DNA of 28,179 nt from the IMG/VR virus record IMGVR_UViG_3300044955_000021, positions 1 to 28,179 of that record, one strand, 5' to 3'. The translations under genes and the position numbers were made by a program. The notes below the pieces were generated by a model. That model made no database searches. It was not told where the DNA came from and was given only the letters and a program-made list of their open reading frames with translations. Positions 13,260-21,761 of the stretch are shown here, in pieces; positions within the stretch are counted from its first letter, which is position 1; each line of letters starts with the position of its first letter. The stretch is from a virus.

Positions 13260-15562
13260 TCAACTCCAAAGTAAAGTTTACTTATTGTACGTGCACGTGC
13301 CAACTGTTGCATCTGAGCCTTCTTCATTTTGTTAGCAAGTTTAAACGCATTCAACGCAGCAGATGTATTCTTTTTGTCCTGTGCTTCAATACGCTCAAGG
13401 TTACGCATAACGTCCATTGCTTTACGTAGCTGAGAATCTTCTTGCATCTCACCTAACACTTCAATGTCCTTAGCTGTTGCCCTGCCACTCTTCTCCATAC
13501 GTCTGAAAACATCCTGAAGTTTAATCAAGTTGTCAGAAGCTATAGCATAAATACGTGACGCAACAATTTTGTTAGCCGGACTCATTATACCACTACTGTT
13601 CTCAAATTCATCAGCCAACCAAGCAGCAGCATCCTTGTAGTTACCTTCATCAATCTCAGCTTCTACAAAGCGTTGCTTATCTTCAGCAGCATCCAACATA
13701 TTCTTGAAGGTAAAGTTACCCTCTACGTCATCCGCATTGAATATATTATCATCCTGCTTCTCCATGAACGCTTGCTGTTTAGCCTGACGTTGAGTCATCT
13801 CTGCACGTGACTTAACATTAGATGGCTTAGGATCACCTAAGTTACGTGCTTCTTTGGTACGTAAGTCTAATGTAGCAGCATCAGCAGCAGAGGTAGGCTG
13901 AGCAAGAATGTTAGGACGTGCAGAACCTACAGACTTATCTGTGAATGCAGGTTGTTGTAGACTCTCTAGTGTAGACTGTTGATCAGGACGTAGCGATACA
14001 GGCTTTCCTTCAAGAACATCAAATAGCTGATCAGGATCAAGATTAGGATTCTGTTCACGTATTTGTTTTACATTAGCATCAACAGCCGTAGCTTGCCCTG
14101 TGTACTCAGCCCACAAGCGTGATTTAAGATTATCAGAAATAGCCGAACCCATTCGACCACCCATCTGACCCAACGCCTCAGTGCTAGACTCCTGCTTAGG
14201 AGCTACTGTAGGCTGCTCTACAGGCTGTTTAGCAGATACTTGCTGTGGTACTACTGGTTCTTCTTTACGAGGCGTTAGGGGGACTTCTAGTTCGCCTAGC
14301 AACTCTTTCTCACGAGCTGCCATATCAGCAGTAACCTTACCCTTCTTAACCTGAACCAACTCTTTAGCTGCTAGACGACGATCATTGTACACGTCACGCT
14401 TAGTTGTCAGTTGGTCAACATCTTCAGCTAGAGTAGCACGTCTAGTCTCAAGGGTCTTGATGCGCTCTGCTGATGCTTTCTTCTCACCCTGCATAATCTT
14501 TTTGATTTCTGCATTAGTGGCGTACATCTTATTACGTAAAGATTTAAGGCGCTTGTTCAAGTCTTCCATTGATTCGCCAAGACTCTCACCAAACGTAGAC
14601 TTTAACCTAGCGTTTAGCTCAGCAATCTTCTCTTCACGTACACGAGCTTTAACCTCATCTACCTGCTCAACCTTACGTGCTTCAGCAAACTCATCCCCTA
14701 CTTTACGGATTCGTTCTAACTCTAACTCTTTGCCTACATCTTTAATAGACTGTACATCAGCATCTTTAGCTTCTTGGATTTGACGTTCAGCAGCAAAGTC
14801 ATCGCCTACCTGACGAATCCTTTCCAACTCCAACTCATTACCAATATCTTTAATACCTTGTACGTCAGCAGCTTTACGTTCAGTTTCAGTTAAGGTTCGA
14901 CCTGCCGTATCTAATACTTCATTCAATGCTTGTAGTTCTGATGACTTCATCTCATCAAGAATAGCTTGAATCTCTGTGTCAGTCTTTGCACCTGCAAGTT
15001 TACCTAACGTACCACGAAGAGCACCAAAGCCACCACTACCAAGAGCACTGTACATAATGTTATCAAGTGTACTCTCACCGTAGTCTTCACGCTCAGGAGC
15101 TAGTGCACCGAACAAAGCACCTACAGCAGTGTCTTTCTTAATGGCTTCCCATAAGTAACTTTTACTGTCAAGCAACGGACCGAACACTTTCTTCAGCATC
15201 TTAATTTTTGAGAAAGGCGTAGGCAGTACGTTGGTTGGATCACCTGCACCACCTGCTAAACCGCCAAAGAAAGAAGCGTATGGATTAGTACGTTGATAGA
15301 CAAGGTTCATGAAGTCTTGCTCAAGCGTAGTTGTGCGCTGATCAGATACAGCTTCAGCCATACCACGAATAGTTTCAGAACCTATGCGCTTAGCTGATTC
15401 ACTGAATGCAGGTAGTTCAATGCCCTGTTCCTGAACAGCTTCAGCTACTACATCCGCTAAGTAGTTATTTACACGGGTGTTGATTTCAGCTTGATCGTCC
15501 CCGACAAACAACTCATCGGGAACTGGAACTTGACCTGCAATAGGATGATTTATAATTGGCAT
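13253..15562 (-). CDS. Large internal virion protein with coiled coil and 36-residue repeat (769 aa)
   Basis: The N-terminal 200 residues include PIAGQVPVPDELF and Gly-rich patches (FFGGLAGGAGDP). Residues about 230-420 form a long charged coiled coil that contains two tandem 36-residue repeats (232-267 and 268-303). A Pro/Gln-rich linker follows (VVPQQVSAKQPVEQPTVAP), then a helical C-terminal region with an EDKQRFVEAEIDEGNYKDAA segment. The architecture and position fit an internal core or DNA-ejection protein. It starts ten bases after the previous stop with AAGGGGC upstream. No enzymatic domain is recognised. Confidence 0.75.
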   Translation of the reverse strand: MPIINHPIAGQVPVPDELFVGDDQAEINTRVNNYLADVVAEAVQEQGIELPAFSESAKRIGSETIRGMAEAVSDQRTTTLEQDFMNLVYQRTNPYASFFGGLAGGAGDPTNVLPTPFSKIKMLKKVFGPLLDSKSYLWEAIKKDTAVGALFGALAPEREDYGESTLDNIMYSALGSGGFGALRGTLGKLAGAKTDTEIQAILDEMKSSELQALNEVLDTAGRTLTETERKAADVQGIKDIGNELELERIRQVGDDFAAERQIQEAKDADVQSIKDVGKELELERIRKVGDEFAEARKVEQVDEVKARVREEKIAELNARLKSTFGESLGESMEDLNKRLKSLRNKMYATNAEIKKIMQGEKKASAERIKTLETRRATLAEDVDQLTTKRDVYNDRRLAAKELVQVKKGKVTADMAAREKELLGELEVPLTPRKEEPVVPQQVSAKQPVEQPTVAPKQESSTEALGQMGGRMGSAISDNLKSRLWAEYTGQATAVDANVKQIREQNPNLDPDQLFDVLEGKPVSLRPDQQSTLESLQQPAFTDKSVGSARPNILAQPTSAADAATLDLRTKEARNLGDPKPSNVKSRAEMTQRQAKQQAFMEKQDDNIFNADDVEGNFTFKNMLDAAEDKQRFVEAEIDEGNYKDAAAWLADEFENSSGIMSPANKIVASRIYAIASDNLIKLQDVFRRMEKSGRATAKDIEVLGEMQEDSQLRKAMDVMRNLERIEAQDKKNTSAALNAFKLANKMKKAQMQQLARARTISKLYFGVEC
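14654..14869 (-). repeat. Tandem 108-bp coding repeat (2 copies)
   Basis: Two in-frame copies encode ADVQ(G/S)IKD(I/V)G(N/K)ELELERIR and continue to VGD(D/E)FA. They differ at about a third of the residues and also at third codon positions, so the duplication is old and maintained. It lengthens the predicted coiled coil of the internal virion protein. Confidence 0.85.
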
Positions 15563-15571
15563 GATAGCCCC

Positions 15572-16273
15572 TTACTTATCTTGGATTGCAAAAGGATTAG
15601 TTTCGTTCTCGCCTTGAATGCGCTGCTTCTCTAATCCTTTTAAGTATGCCTCTACATTTTTAGCAATAGCAGCTTTATCTATAGTACCGCCACCGCCTTG
15701 TCCTGCAGGCTGATTAGGAGAGTAAGGTGTACCGTCAAGGTTACGGAATTCACCAGTAACTTCATTGTACAGTTTACGAACTGACACAGTATTGCCCATA
15801 GCGTCCGTAGTTGAACCAATAATAACAGGTTTAAACTGACCTTCTTCTGCAACCCTAACCTTAGCCTCAGTCAAGCGTTTCTGTAAGCCTTCTTCTCTAC
15901 GTTTCTGAGCAGCTTCAAGCATTTGCATAGCTTCTTTTGAATAGCCCAAATCGTTTAGTTTTTTAGCAAAGTAAGTTAAGTTTTCAGGAGTATCTAAACT
16001 AAACTCCCCATCGCTCATTGCTACAGTTTCATCAAATAGGTTTTTAATGTCCTGAGCTTTAGCTTCTTCACGAGTCTTAAGACCAAACATACCGCCTAGT
16101 CCTTCAGCCATCATAGCACCAGTAGCGCCACCACCTGCAGCAACCTGACCAAGAAGATCAGACATAGAGCCACCCATGTTAGAGATGGCTTGACGTTGTT
16201 TCATCAAATCATTAATACGCTCATCACGAAAAGAGTTAGGGTCTGCAAACATCCCTGCAATTGTATTAGCCAT
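15572..16273 (-). CDS. Internal virion protein (233 aa)
   Basis: This protein begins MANTIAGMFADPNSFRDERI and has a Gly/Ala/Met-rich stretch (LGQVAAGGGATGAMMAEGLGG) that could be membrane-active, then a helical region (KEAMQMLEAAQKRREEGLQK) and a Pro/Gly linker (PNQPAGQGGGG). It resembles the small Ala/Gly-rich ejection proteins encoded next to large internal virion proteins in podoviruses. It lies between the 256- and 769-residue genes with a GGGTGAGAT ribosome binding site. Exact family not recognised; assignment rests on composition and position. Confidence 0.65.
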   Translation of the reverse strand: MANTIAGMFADPNSFRDERINDLMKQRQAISNMGGSMSDLLGQVAAGGGATGAMMAEGLGGMFGLKTREEAKAQDIKNLFDETVAMSDGEFSLDTPENLTYFAKKLNDLGYSKEAMQMLEAAQKRREEGLQKRLTEAKVRVAEEGQFKPVIIGSTTDAMGNTVSVRKLYNEVTGEFRNLDGTPYSPNQPAGQGGGGTIDKAAIAKNVEAYLKGLEKQRIQGENETNPFAIQDK

Positions 16274-16285
16274 TATATCTCACCC

Positions 16286-17056
16286 TTACTTATTGTACTG
16301 CATCAGGCCAAGACCAAGCTGACCCATCATGTTACTAGAGCCTAGACCTGCTGCTAAGTTAGCCTGAGCTGCGCCTAGCCCACCTTGTAATAGAGCGTTA
16401 GCCTGTGCACTGCCTGCTGAGCTACCATAACCACCAAATGTACCGCCAAGTTCAAGAGGAGTAAGACCAAGCTGTTCGATACCGACACCAGTCTGGAACA
16501 GACCAGTACCACGAGCGATAGACTGATCAAGTTCTGTCTGTGCTTGTGCACGAGCCTGTTGAGCTAGAGCCTGATCAGCTTGTGAACGTGCTTGGTTAAG
16601 GCCAAAGACGTCAGGCTGTACCATGCCAGTACCTGCACCTGCGCCAGCACCAGCCATACGCATACCTAGACGACCAGAGCCAAACAAGTCCTGTTGCATT
16701 GCTAGGTTTTCTTGCTGACGAGAAGGAGCCATCATAGCTTGCATCTCATCGTAGTACTGCTGTGCATTAGCTGTAGTGTCCATAGACTGTGGTAATGCTT
16801 GTGCACCCATAGTCATCATCTGGTCACGCCATGCAGCTAGAGCAGGGTCTAGTTCGTATCCTGCTGTTTTAGCATCAGCATCAAAGTACGATGTACCTAG
16901 ACCAGTTGTAACACTGTATGGTTTAAATGCTGCTGCGTCTGCTGCAATCTTAGCTGCTTCTAGCTGAGATGCTGCTGCTTGTTTTGCTGCTTTGTTAGCA
17001 GATGACTGACCAATTAAGCCAAGACCACCTGCAAGCAATCCCATTCCCAAATCCAT
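16286..17056 (-). CDS. Ala/Gly/Gln-rich internal virion protein (256 aa)
   Basis: The N-terminus (MDLGMGLLAGGLGLIGQSSA) is a hydrophobic Gly-rich segment followed by an Ala/Lys helix (NKAAKQAAASQLEAAKIAAD). A Met/Gln/Gly-rich body follows (RLGMRMAGAGAGAGTGM; QANALLQGGLGAAQANLAAG). This is the layout of T7 gp14-like or P22-type ejection proteins, which form a channel in the outer membrane. AGAGGAA precedes the ATG. It heads the internal virion cluster after the fibre genes. The function is inferred from composition and order. Confidence 0.65.
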   Translation of the reverse strand: MDLGMGLLAGGLGLIGQSSANKAAKQAAASQLEAAKIAADAAAFKPYSVTTGLGTSYFDADAKTAGYELDPALAAWRDQMMTMGAQALPQSMDTTANAQQYYDEMQAMMAPSRQQENLAMQQDLFGSGRLGMRMAGAGAGAGTGMVQPDVFGLNQARSQADQALAQQARAQAQTELDQSIARGTGLFQTGVGIEQLGLTPLELGGTFGGYGSSAGSAQANALLQGGLGAAQANLAAGLGSSNMMGQLGLGLMQYNK

Positions 17057-17071
17057 TATGTATTCCTCTAA

Positions 17072-18184
17072 TTAACTTGTAAAAGTACGCAAACCATCGC
17101 CCTGACTAGGGGCTACGGTCATACTACCGGCCTGTACATTGTAGTAGTGGCCATTATCTGATTCACTTGTAATCCTAATTTCAGTACCTACTTCAAGGTA
17201 AACATCAAGTGTAGATGAGCCACCAAAAGAACACACGTTAGTTCCCTTCAGTACACCATCTTGATATATCTTCTGTGTCGTGTTTCCTATACTACCGTAA
17301 GCAGTGCTATTACTAACAGTAAAGCGGTACGTCCCTGAGTACTTATTCGTAAACCTCAGATCAACTGGACCTTTCTCAAAGGCACGGTAGTAAAGAATCT
17401 GATCAACACCAGTGAGACAGTAACCGTGGAAAGGCCAAGACCCAGTGTATGTTTCTGTAACACCTATCCAAGTACGGTCGCCCCACGTCACACTGGTAGA
17501 GTAATCACTTATCTCTGCCGCAGTGTAATCAACATAGTATTCACTTGTTCTATTGTAGAAGTTAGAAATAGCAATAGGACCAGACTGAGGAATCTCTTCG
17601 TTAGCACCAGTAGATAGATCTCGGTTATCACCTGTACTACTTGTCACACGGATTTCGTGAGCATTGTAGTTGCCGATAGTATTCATGCTGGCATAAATGC
17701 GAATAGTAGCTGGCCCAGAAAGAGTGAACGTATGACTACCTCCATTGCCAAACTGAGCTATTTGCTGTCCATCGACATAAACAGTAGTAGATCGTGTAGC
17801 TCCTGTGTTGTAGCCTATTTCTTTTACAGTGTACTCACCAGCTTGATCCAATGTGAATGTACTATCACACCAACCTGTGCCAGAAGTCCATGCTTGATCA
17901 GTCCAGAAACGATGGGCGTAGAACCACGCGGCATTGTTAATCTGTGTGGGTAGGATACCGTTTCCGTTTTCGTAGTAGCGCCAGAATACACCGCCACCAT
18001 CCCATCCAGTTGTGCCGTTTAATGATCTTGTGTAAGAGACATTGGAAGCAGTTCCGACTATTTCCTGTGTACCTGATACATACGGGCCATTACGATAGTA
18101 TTCATTTAACCCAATAGGATTAGACCCTCCAAACTCAGTCTGGATGTCGCCTAAGCTAATTGCTCCAGATGCTTGTAAAGTCAT
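17072..18184 (-). CDS. Tail fibre-type protein with two beta-sandwich domains (370 aa)
   Basis: The N-terminus (MTLQASGAISLGDIQTEFGG, then SNPIGLNEYYRNG) is a widely used phage adaptor module that attaches distal proteins to the tail. It is followed by two domains rich in beta strands, each ending in a Thr/Ser/Gly-rich edge (AGEYTVKEIGYNTG...YVDGQQIAQFGNGG; SGTYRFTVSNSTAYG...YQDGVLKGT). A second adaptor-like piece, GPIAISNFYN, separates them. Such modules often bind surface sugars. It is coupled to the preceding gene by TAATG. A virion decoration role is possible instead of a receptor-binding one. Confidence 0.7.
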   Translation of the reverse strand: MTLQASGAISLGDIQTEFGGSNPIGLNEYYRNGPYVSGTQEIVGTASNVSYTRSLNGTTGWDGGGVFWRYYENGNGILPTQINNAAWFYAHRFWTDQAWTSGTGWCDSTFTLDQAGEYTVKEIGYNTGATRSTTVYVDGQQIAQFGNGGSHTFTLSGPATIRIYASMNTIGNYNAHEIRVTSSTGDNRDLSTGANEEIPQSGPIAISNFYNRTSEYYVDYTAAEISDYSTSVTWGDRTWIGVTETYTGSWPFHGYCLTGVDQILYYRAFEKGPVDLRFTNKYSGTYRFTVSNSTAYGSIGNTTQKIYQDGVLKGTNVCSFGGSSTLDVYLEVGTEIRITSESDNGHYYNVQAGSMTVAPSQGDGLRTFTS

Positions 18185-18621
18185 TACATTGTACCGTATG
18201 CTGTGATGTTACCAGTAACCGTTAAGTTACCTGCGTTGTCTAGTTTAAAGATGTTTGTCCCGTTGTATGCAATGTTAAGTACTAATGCACCATCGTCTTC
18301 AAACGTCCAGTTACCCATCTCAACAGAGTTAATAACAATGTCGGCTGCAGGGTTATTGATACCAGAGGATACTGCATTCGCTGCAGCAGTCTGTACAAAC
18401 GCTGTAGTAGCTAACTGCGTGGTAGCAGTGCCTGCGACTGCTGTAGGAGCCGTAGGAGTTCCTGATAGAGCAGGAGAGTCTGTATTCGCCTTAGTTGCTA
18501 TAGCCGTTTCAATGGCCTCAAACTCATCGTCAATCTCTGTACCCTTGACAATCTTTGCAGCATTGCCTGAAGGAAGAGTATCCTTCGATGCAAAGTCAGT
18601 TAGTTTAGTGTAGTTAGACAT
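18184..18621 (-). CDS. Short tail fibre/adaptor protein (145 aa)
   Basis: It begins MSNYTKLTDFASKDTLPSGN, with KIVKGTEIDDEFEAIETAIA following, a common N-terminal anchor of podoviral fibre proteins. The motif SGTPTAPTAVAGTATTQLA leading to TTAFV is typical of fibre shafts. The C-terminal part (WTFEDDGALVLNIAYNGTN, then LTVTGNITAYGTM) is a beta-rich tip similar to fibre repeats. It is coupled by TAATG at both ends, between the tail nozzle gene and the 370-residue fibre gene. It may be an adaptor that joins fibre to nozzle (inference). Confidence 0.75.
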   Translation of the reverse strand: MSNYTKLTDFASKDTLPSGNAAKIVKGTEIDDEFEAIETAIATKANTDSPALSGTPTAPTAVAGTATTQLATTAFVQTAAANAVSSGINNPAADIVINSVEMGNWTFEDDGALVLNIAYNGTNIFKLDNAGNLTVTGNITAYGTM

Positions 18622-20141
18622 TAGTATACCCGTCCTTCTTTAGTGTAGATGTCTAGCTTCTGAATAGATAGCTGACTTCCGTTAATCGTTGCTTCAAACC
18701 CTACCTGTAATACACCGCCTGATCCACCGACAGGAGCACGTACTGTGTCTGACAATGTACCAACTGTGTACTCAGCAGTTGTGTTGTACTCTGCTACGCC
18801 ATACTCAGCGTTAGACTGTGTGGCAATCTCAATAGGAAATGAACGGTAGCTGTCGTCATAGTCATAACCAACTTTAAGTACGATGTCCTGACCAGAACCA
18901 CCAATCAATGTGGTAGACAGACGCTTCAAGAACTTCTGTTTAGTCGAATCACCAAAGTCAAAGTAGTTGGTATAATACTTGATCGTGTAACTACTACCGT
19001 TATCACTGTACCCGTAGTAACGTGACATACCATCAATACCAGTAAAGTACAGTGTATTGTTAGCTTCAATCATGTTTGTCTGTACTTGGTTATCCCATAC
19101 CGTTACACGTGCTGACCCATCCTGTAGCATAGAGCGTGTATCAAAACAGTAGATACGTTGGTATTCAGGGATCAGTAACAAGTAAAATGCTTCTGATGCT
19201 GAGTAGACACTCTTTACTTCTGTTGGATCAGAGTTTAGAACAGAACGTACCAACTCATCACGTATGTTCTTTGACAAGTCACGCATTGGCTGTGACTTCT
19301 CTTGAATCAAACGACCTAGTGAACGCAAGCCATCTTTAGCTAGGAACAGAATGTCAACACCAGTGTTCTGTACACTGTCACGTGAAATACAACCTACACC
19401 ATTAATAACCTCTACTAGTTCCATAGTGGAAGGGTCTAGTGTAGATGATCCTGAACCGTAAATAACTACGTTGTCCTTACAGAAGATTATGAGACGACCT
19501 GCATGTGCACCCAGTGCTACAATCTCATCGTTACCATTAACAAGTACAGATGATAGGTCAATGCTACCTGACGTGCCTGAGTTCCAGTTCGTACCGTCTA
19601 GTAGGTCAGACCAGTACACCGTTGTTTTATTCGTCTCAGTATCTGCTGCCCACAATCTACCGTATGCTGATAGAACAGTATTAGCACTAGGAGGAACACC
19701 ATGTCCGGCATCCTCTAAATCCTCTAACGTACCAGTAGTAGGCTGGAAGTAAATAGGCTTGTAGTTACGATCAAACAAGAATGCTGCATCGTTCAGCGTA
19801 GCTGCTTGCCAGTTAGTACCACTAATTGTATTATCACCGCTGTACGTGACAGAAGTTAGAGTAGAGCCGTCTACAATGTAGAAGCCTGTATCAGACCATG
19901 CACCAAAGTAACGTGTACCATTGATGTCAATAAACTCATGAGCACCTAGTAGGTTTACACCTGTGTGCCCTTGTGTTAATAGCTGCCAACCTTTACGTGC
20001 ACCAAGACGACCATACTTATCTATGACACAGTTGTCTGCTTGCAGCGCAAAACCAGCAGCGAGAGTAATAGAACTCTCCTGAGTGTTGAGTCCGAAGAAT
20101 CCCGGAGCTGCAATACTTGCTGACTGTAGTGGTTTAGCCAT
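18621..20141 (-). CDS. Tail nozzle-type structural protein (506 aa)
   Basis: The protein begins MAKPLQSASIAAPGFFGLNT and has the motif FALQADNCVIDKYGRLGARK, a start I recall from marine podovirus tail proteins. The body is a long run of beta-strand segments (TRYFGAWSDTGFYIVDG; KPIYFQPTTGTLEDLEDAG; RLWAADTETNKTTVYWSDLL), consistent with a beta-propeller-like nozzle as in T7 gp12 or P22 gp10. It directly follows the adaptor gene (TAATG coupling), the usual adaptor-nozzle order. Family assignment is by motif memory and context. Confidence 0.75.
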   Translation of the reverse strand: MAKPLQSASIAAPGFFGLNTQESSITLAAGFALQADNCVIDKYGRLGARKGWQLLTQGHTGVNLLGAHEFIDINGTRYFGAWSDTGFYIVDGSTLTSVTYSGDNTISGTNWQAATLNDAAFLFDRNYKPIYFQPTTGTLEDLEDAGHGVPPSANTVLSAYGRLWAADTETNKTTVYWSDLLDGTNWNSGTSGSIDLSSVLVNGNDEIVALGAHAGRLIIFCKDNVVIYGSGSSTLDPSTMELVEVINGVGCISRDSVQNTGVDILFLAKDGLRSLGRLIQEKSQPMRDLSKNIRDELVRSVLNSDPTEVKSVYSASEAFYLLLIPEYQRIYCFDTRSMLQDGSARVTVWDNQVQTNMIEANNTLYFTGIDGMSRYYGYSDNGSSYTIKYYTNYFDFGDSTKQKFLKRLSTTLIGGSGQDIVLKVGYDYDDSYRSFPIEIATQSNAEYGVAEYNTTAEYTVGTLSDTVRAPVGGSGGVLQVGFEATINGSQLSIQKLDIYTKEGRVY

Positions 20142-20788
20142 TATACTTCCTGCCAGATTAGTTCTTCAGGGTGTTTGATTGCATCAAGACTAATCGCATC
20201 ATTCAAAGAACGTGTTGCCGTCATGTATGCAGAGGATGCTGCAACACCACCATCTTCACCACGCTCTTCAATAGCCTTAGCATATGCGAGCATCAATACA
20301 GGCTGAGTAGGTACGTTACATACATCAGCATCTGCATCCATCTCTTGCTCACGTTGAATGACATTAAAGCGTAATGTCTCGACAGCATCAGGAATAGGGT
20401 AGACATCAACGATTGTGTCACCGTCATTATCCACACCATTAAAAGAATAAAACATAGGGGAGCCAGTTTCAGGACTAGTCAATAGAAATTGTTTAGTCAT
20501 CCACTTTGCTTCTTTATACTGTAAGTAATTATCCTCTGTGTCATTAAGAACTTCTAACACCTTGATGTTGTTCTGCGAACCAGTCAGGACATAAGAGAAT
20601 ACAGAGGGAGTAGTTGTAGCGGTAATTGTTGTACGTAATGCACTCCAATCCCAACTATCTTCTACTTCTCGTTTAGCATCATTAATCAGGATACCAATTA
20701 ATGAAGAATAAGAGTTTTCATTTACTGAAGAAACCTGACGTTCTCTAAGTCGCTTCAGTATGTTGTTTACCATTTGAAGGTATGTCAT
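20141..20788 (-). CDS. Tail adaptor protein (T7 gp11/P22 gp4-like)
   Basis: This 215-residue protein should form the ring between portal and nozzle. The N-terminal half is helical (MVNNILKRLRERQV; LIGILINDAKREVEDSWDWS), as in gp4/gp11 adaptors. A beta-rich insertion (TTTPSVFSYVLTG) and a C-terminal helical bundle follow (PVLMLAYAKAIEERGEDGG). It is the first gene after the - strand promoter at 20811-20839, has AGGAAAC before the ATG, and is coupled to the nozzle gene by TAATG. Confidence 0.8.
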   Translation of the reverse strand: MTYLQMVNNILKRLRERQVSSVNENSYSSLIGILINDAKREVEDSWDWSALRTTITATTTPSVFSYVLTGSQNNIKVLEVLNDTEDNYLQYKEAKWMTKQFLLTSPETGSPMFYSFNGVDNDGDTIVDVYPIPDAVETLRFNVIQREQEMDADADVCNVPTQPVLMLAYAKAIEERGEDGGVAASSAYMTATRSLNDAISLDAIKHPEELIWQEV

Positions 20789-20796
20789 GTTGTTTC

Positions 20797-20808
20797 CTAC
20801 TATATAGA
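20797..20808. promoter_or_regulatory. Shared 12-bp element CTACTATATAGA (opposite orientation)
   Basis: An exact copy of 2185-2196 lies at the predicted transcription start of the tail operon. Its core CTATATAG is palindromic. Finding the same 12 bases at the start sites of two divergent operon classes suggests a shared regulator. Confidence 0.5.
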
Positions 20809-20810
20809 TG

Positions 20811-20839
20811 AGGGTAGCATACTTTTACTAAAAAGTCAA
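20811..20839 (-). promoter_or_regulatory. Sigma70-like promoter for the tail/internal virion operon
   Basis: On the - strand, TTGACT (20839-20834) is followed by a 17-base spacer and TACCCT (20816-20811), preceded by TGC as an extended -10. The promoter lies in the 58-base gap before the adaptor gene, one of the two longest gaps on this strand. The -10 is poor (3 of 6), so activation by a factor is possible. Confidence 0.55.
20821..20836. promoter_or_regulatory. Palindromic operator candidate ACTTTTACTAAAAAGT
   Basis: This 6-4-6 inverted repeat sits between the -35 and -10 boxes and overlaps the -35. It matches the repeat at 6080-6095 at 12 of 16 positions, including the central ACTA. It could also act as a short AT-rich hairpin after the upstream gene, but without GC pairs it would be weak. 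Confidence 0.5.
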
Positions 20840-20846
20840 GCATTAT

Positions 20847-21761
20847 TTAATAGGTGTCATCACCGCCAAAACTATCCCAGTCGTTACCTGAACCATCTGC
20901 TGTCACGCCAGTCCAGCCACCGTAATCAGAACCACCTGTGTAACTGCCTGTGCTATCTGAGTAGTAACCTGAATCGCCGCCTGAAATACTACCTGAGTTA
21001 AGCTGATTAAGTGTGTCCATCATGCCCATTGTCCGCTGTAGCTGAGCTTCAGGAGAAGTAGGTAGTTGAGGTAGTCCCATAGGTACAGCATTTACTTCTG
21101 GATTTAAATAGTTATATGTGCGAGGCTGTGCACGTCTCATGGCTTCAGCAGGAGTAAGCGTAGTAATGTAATTGCCCATACCAAACATATTTTCAATAAT
21201 ATTGTTAGTAGGGTCTGTCGCCATCCCGCCTATAGATATGTGATACTCTCTGTCATTTAAGTTTCTTGTACCAATAGAGTCTTCTGTTCCCTTAAACCAT
21301 GTACCAGAGCGTTGATCTTCAGGAATACCTGCAGCTTCCTGTGCAGCTTTAATAGCTTGACTATCATTGTATGCAATACCTGCTCCTGCAAGTAACCCTA
21401 AAGGTCCGGGAAGCATTGCTGCAATAGTTTTAGCAGTATCACTAGCTAACCCAAAATTATTACCGGCAGTTCTTACTACTGGTTTAGTTTCAGGCATATC
21501 TTCATAGTTACCGCCACTGCTCACACGAACACATGCACCGTTACGTAACTCATAGCCCGGAGGACAGTTCTGTTGAACTTCACCTAGAGGAGCAGATGTA
21601 ACCTCTTCAGCAGCAGGTGTGTCAAGCATACCGCCACCGCCTAGAACACCTGAAGCACGCTGACTAGCAAGACGCATCATGTAATCATACATTGACTCTT
21701 CAGGGTTACGTGAAAAGGCATTATCATATGTAACGCCTGTGTATTGTGGCAAATCAGCCAT
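20847..21761 (-). CDS. Putative virion protein with CPPGYELRNGACV motif (304 aa)
   Basis: The N-terminal region (EESMYDYMMRLASQRASGVL) is followed by a short Cys-bounded motif, CPPGYELRNGACV (Cys66, Cys77), which recalls a small disulfide loop. A hydrophobic Gly/Ala segment (PGPLGLLAGAGIAY, about 112-125) may be membrane-active. The last 50 residues are low complexity, rich in Gly, Ser, Tyr and Asp. It is coupled by TAATG to the lipoprotein gene and is the last gene before the tail promoter. A structural or ejection role is inferred; the family is not recognised. Confidence 0.6.
   Translation of the reverse strand: MADLPQYTGVTYDNAFSRNPEESMYDYMMRLASQRASGVLGGGGMLDTPAAEEVTSAPLGEVQQNCPPGYELRNGACVRVSSGGNYEDMPETKPVVRTAGNNFGLASDTAKTIAAMLPGPLGLLAGAGIAYNDSQAIKAAQEAAGIPEDQRSGTWFKGTEDSIGTRNLNDREYHISIGGMATDPTNNIIENMFGMGNYITTLTPAEAMRRAQPRTYNYLNPEVNAVPMGLPQLPTSPEAQLQRTMGMMDTLNQLNSGSISGGDSGYYSDSTGSYTGGSDYGGWTGVTADGSGNDWDSFGGDDTY

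Noticed and set aside
18203-18613. 136-residue open frame on the + strand
   Set aside because: It mirrors the Ala/Thr-rich fibre gene at 18184-18621; the Ala/Val-rich product is what the complementary codons give.
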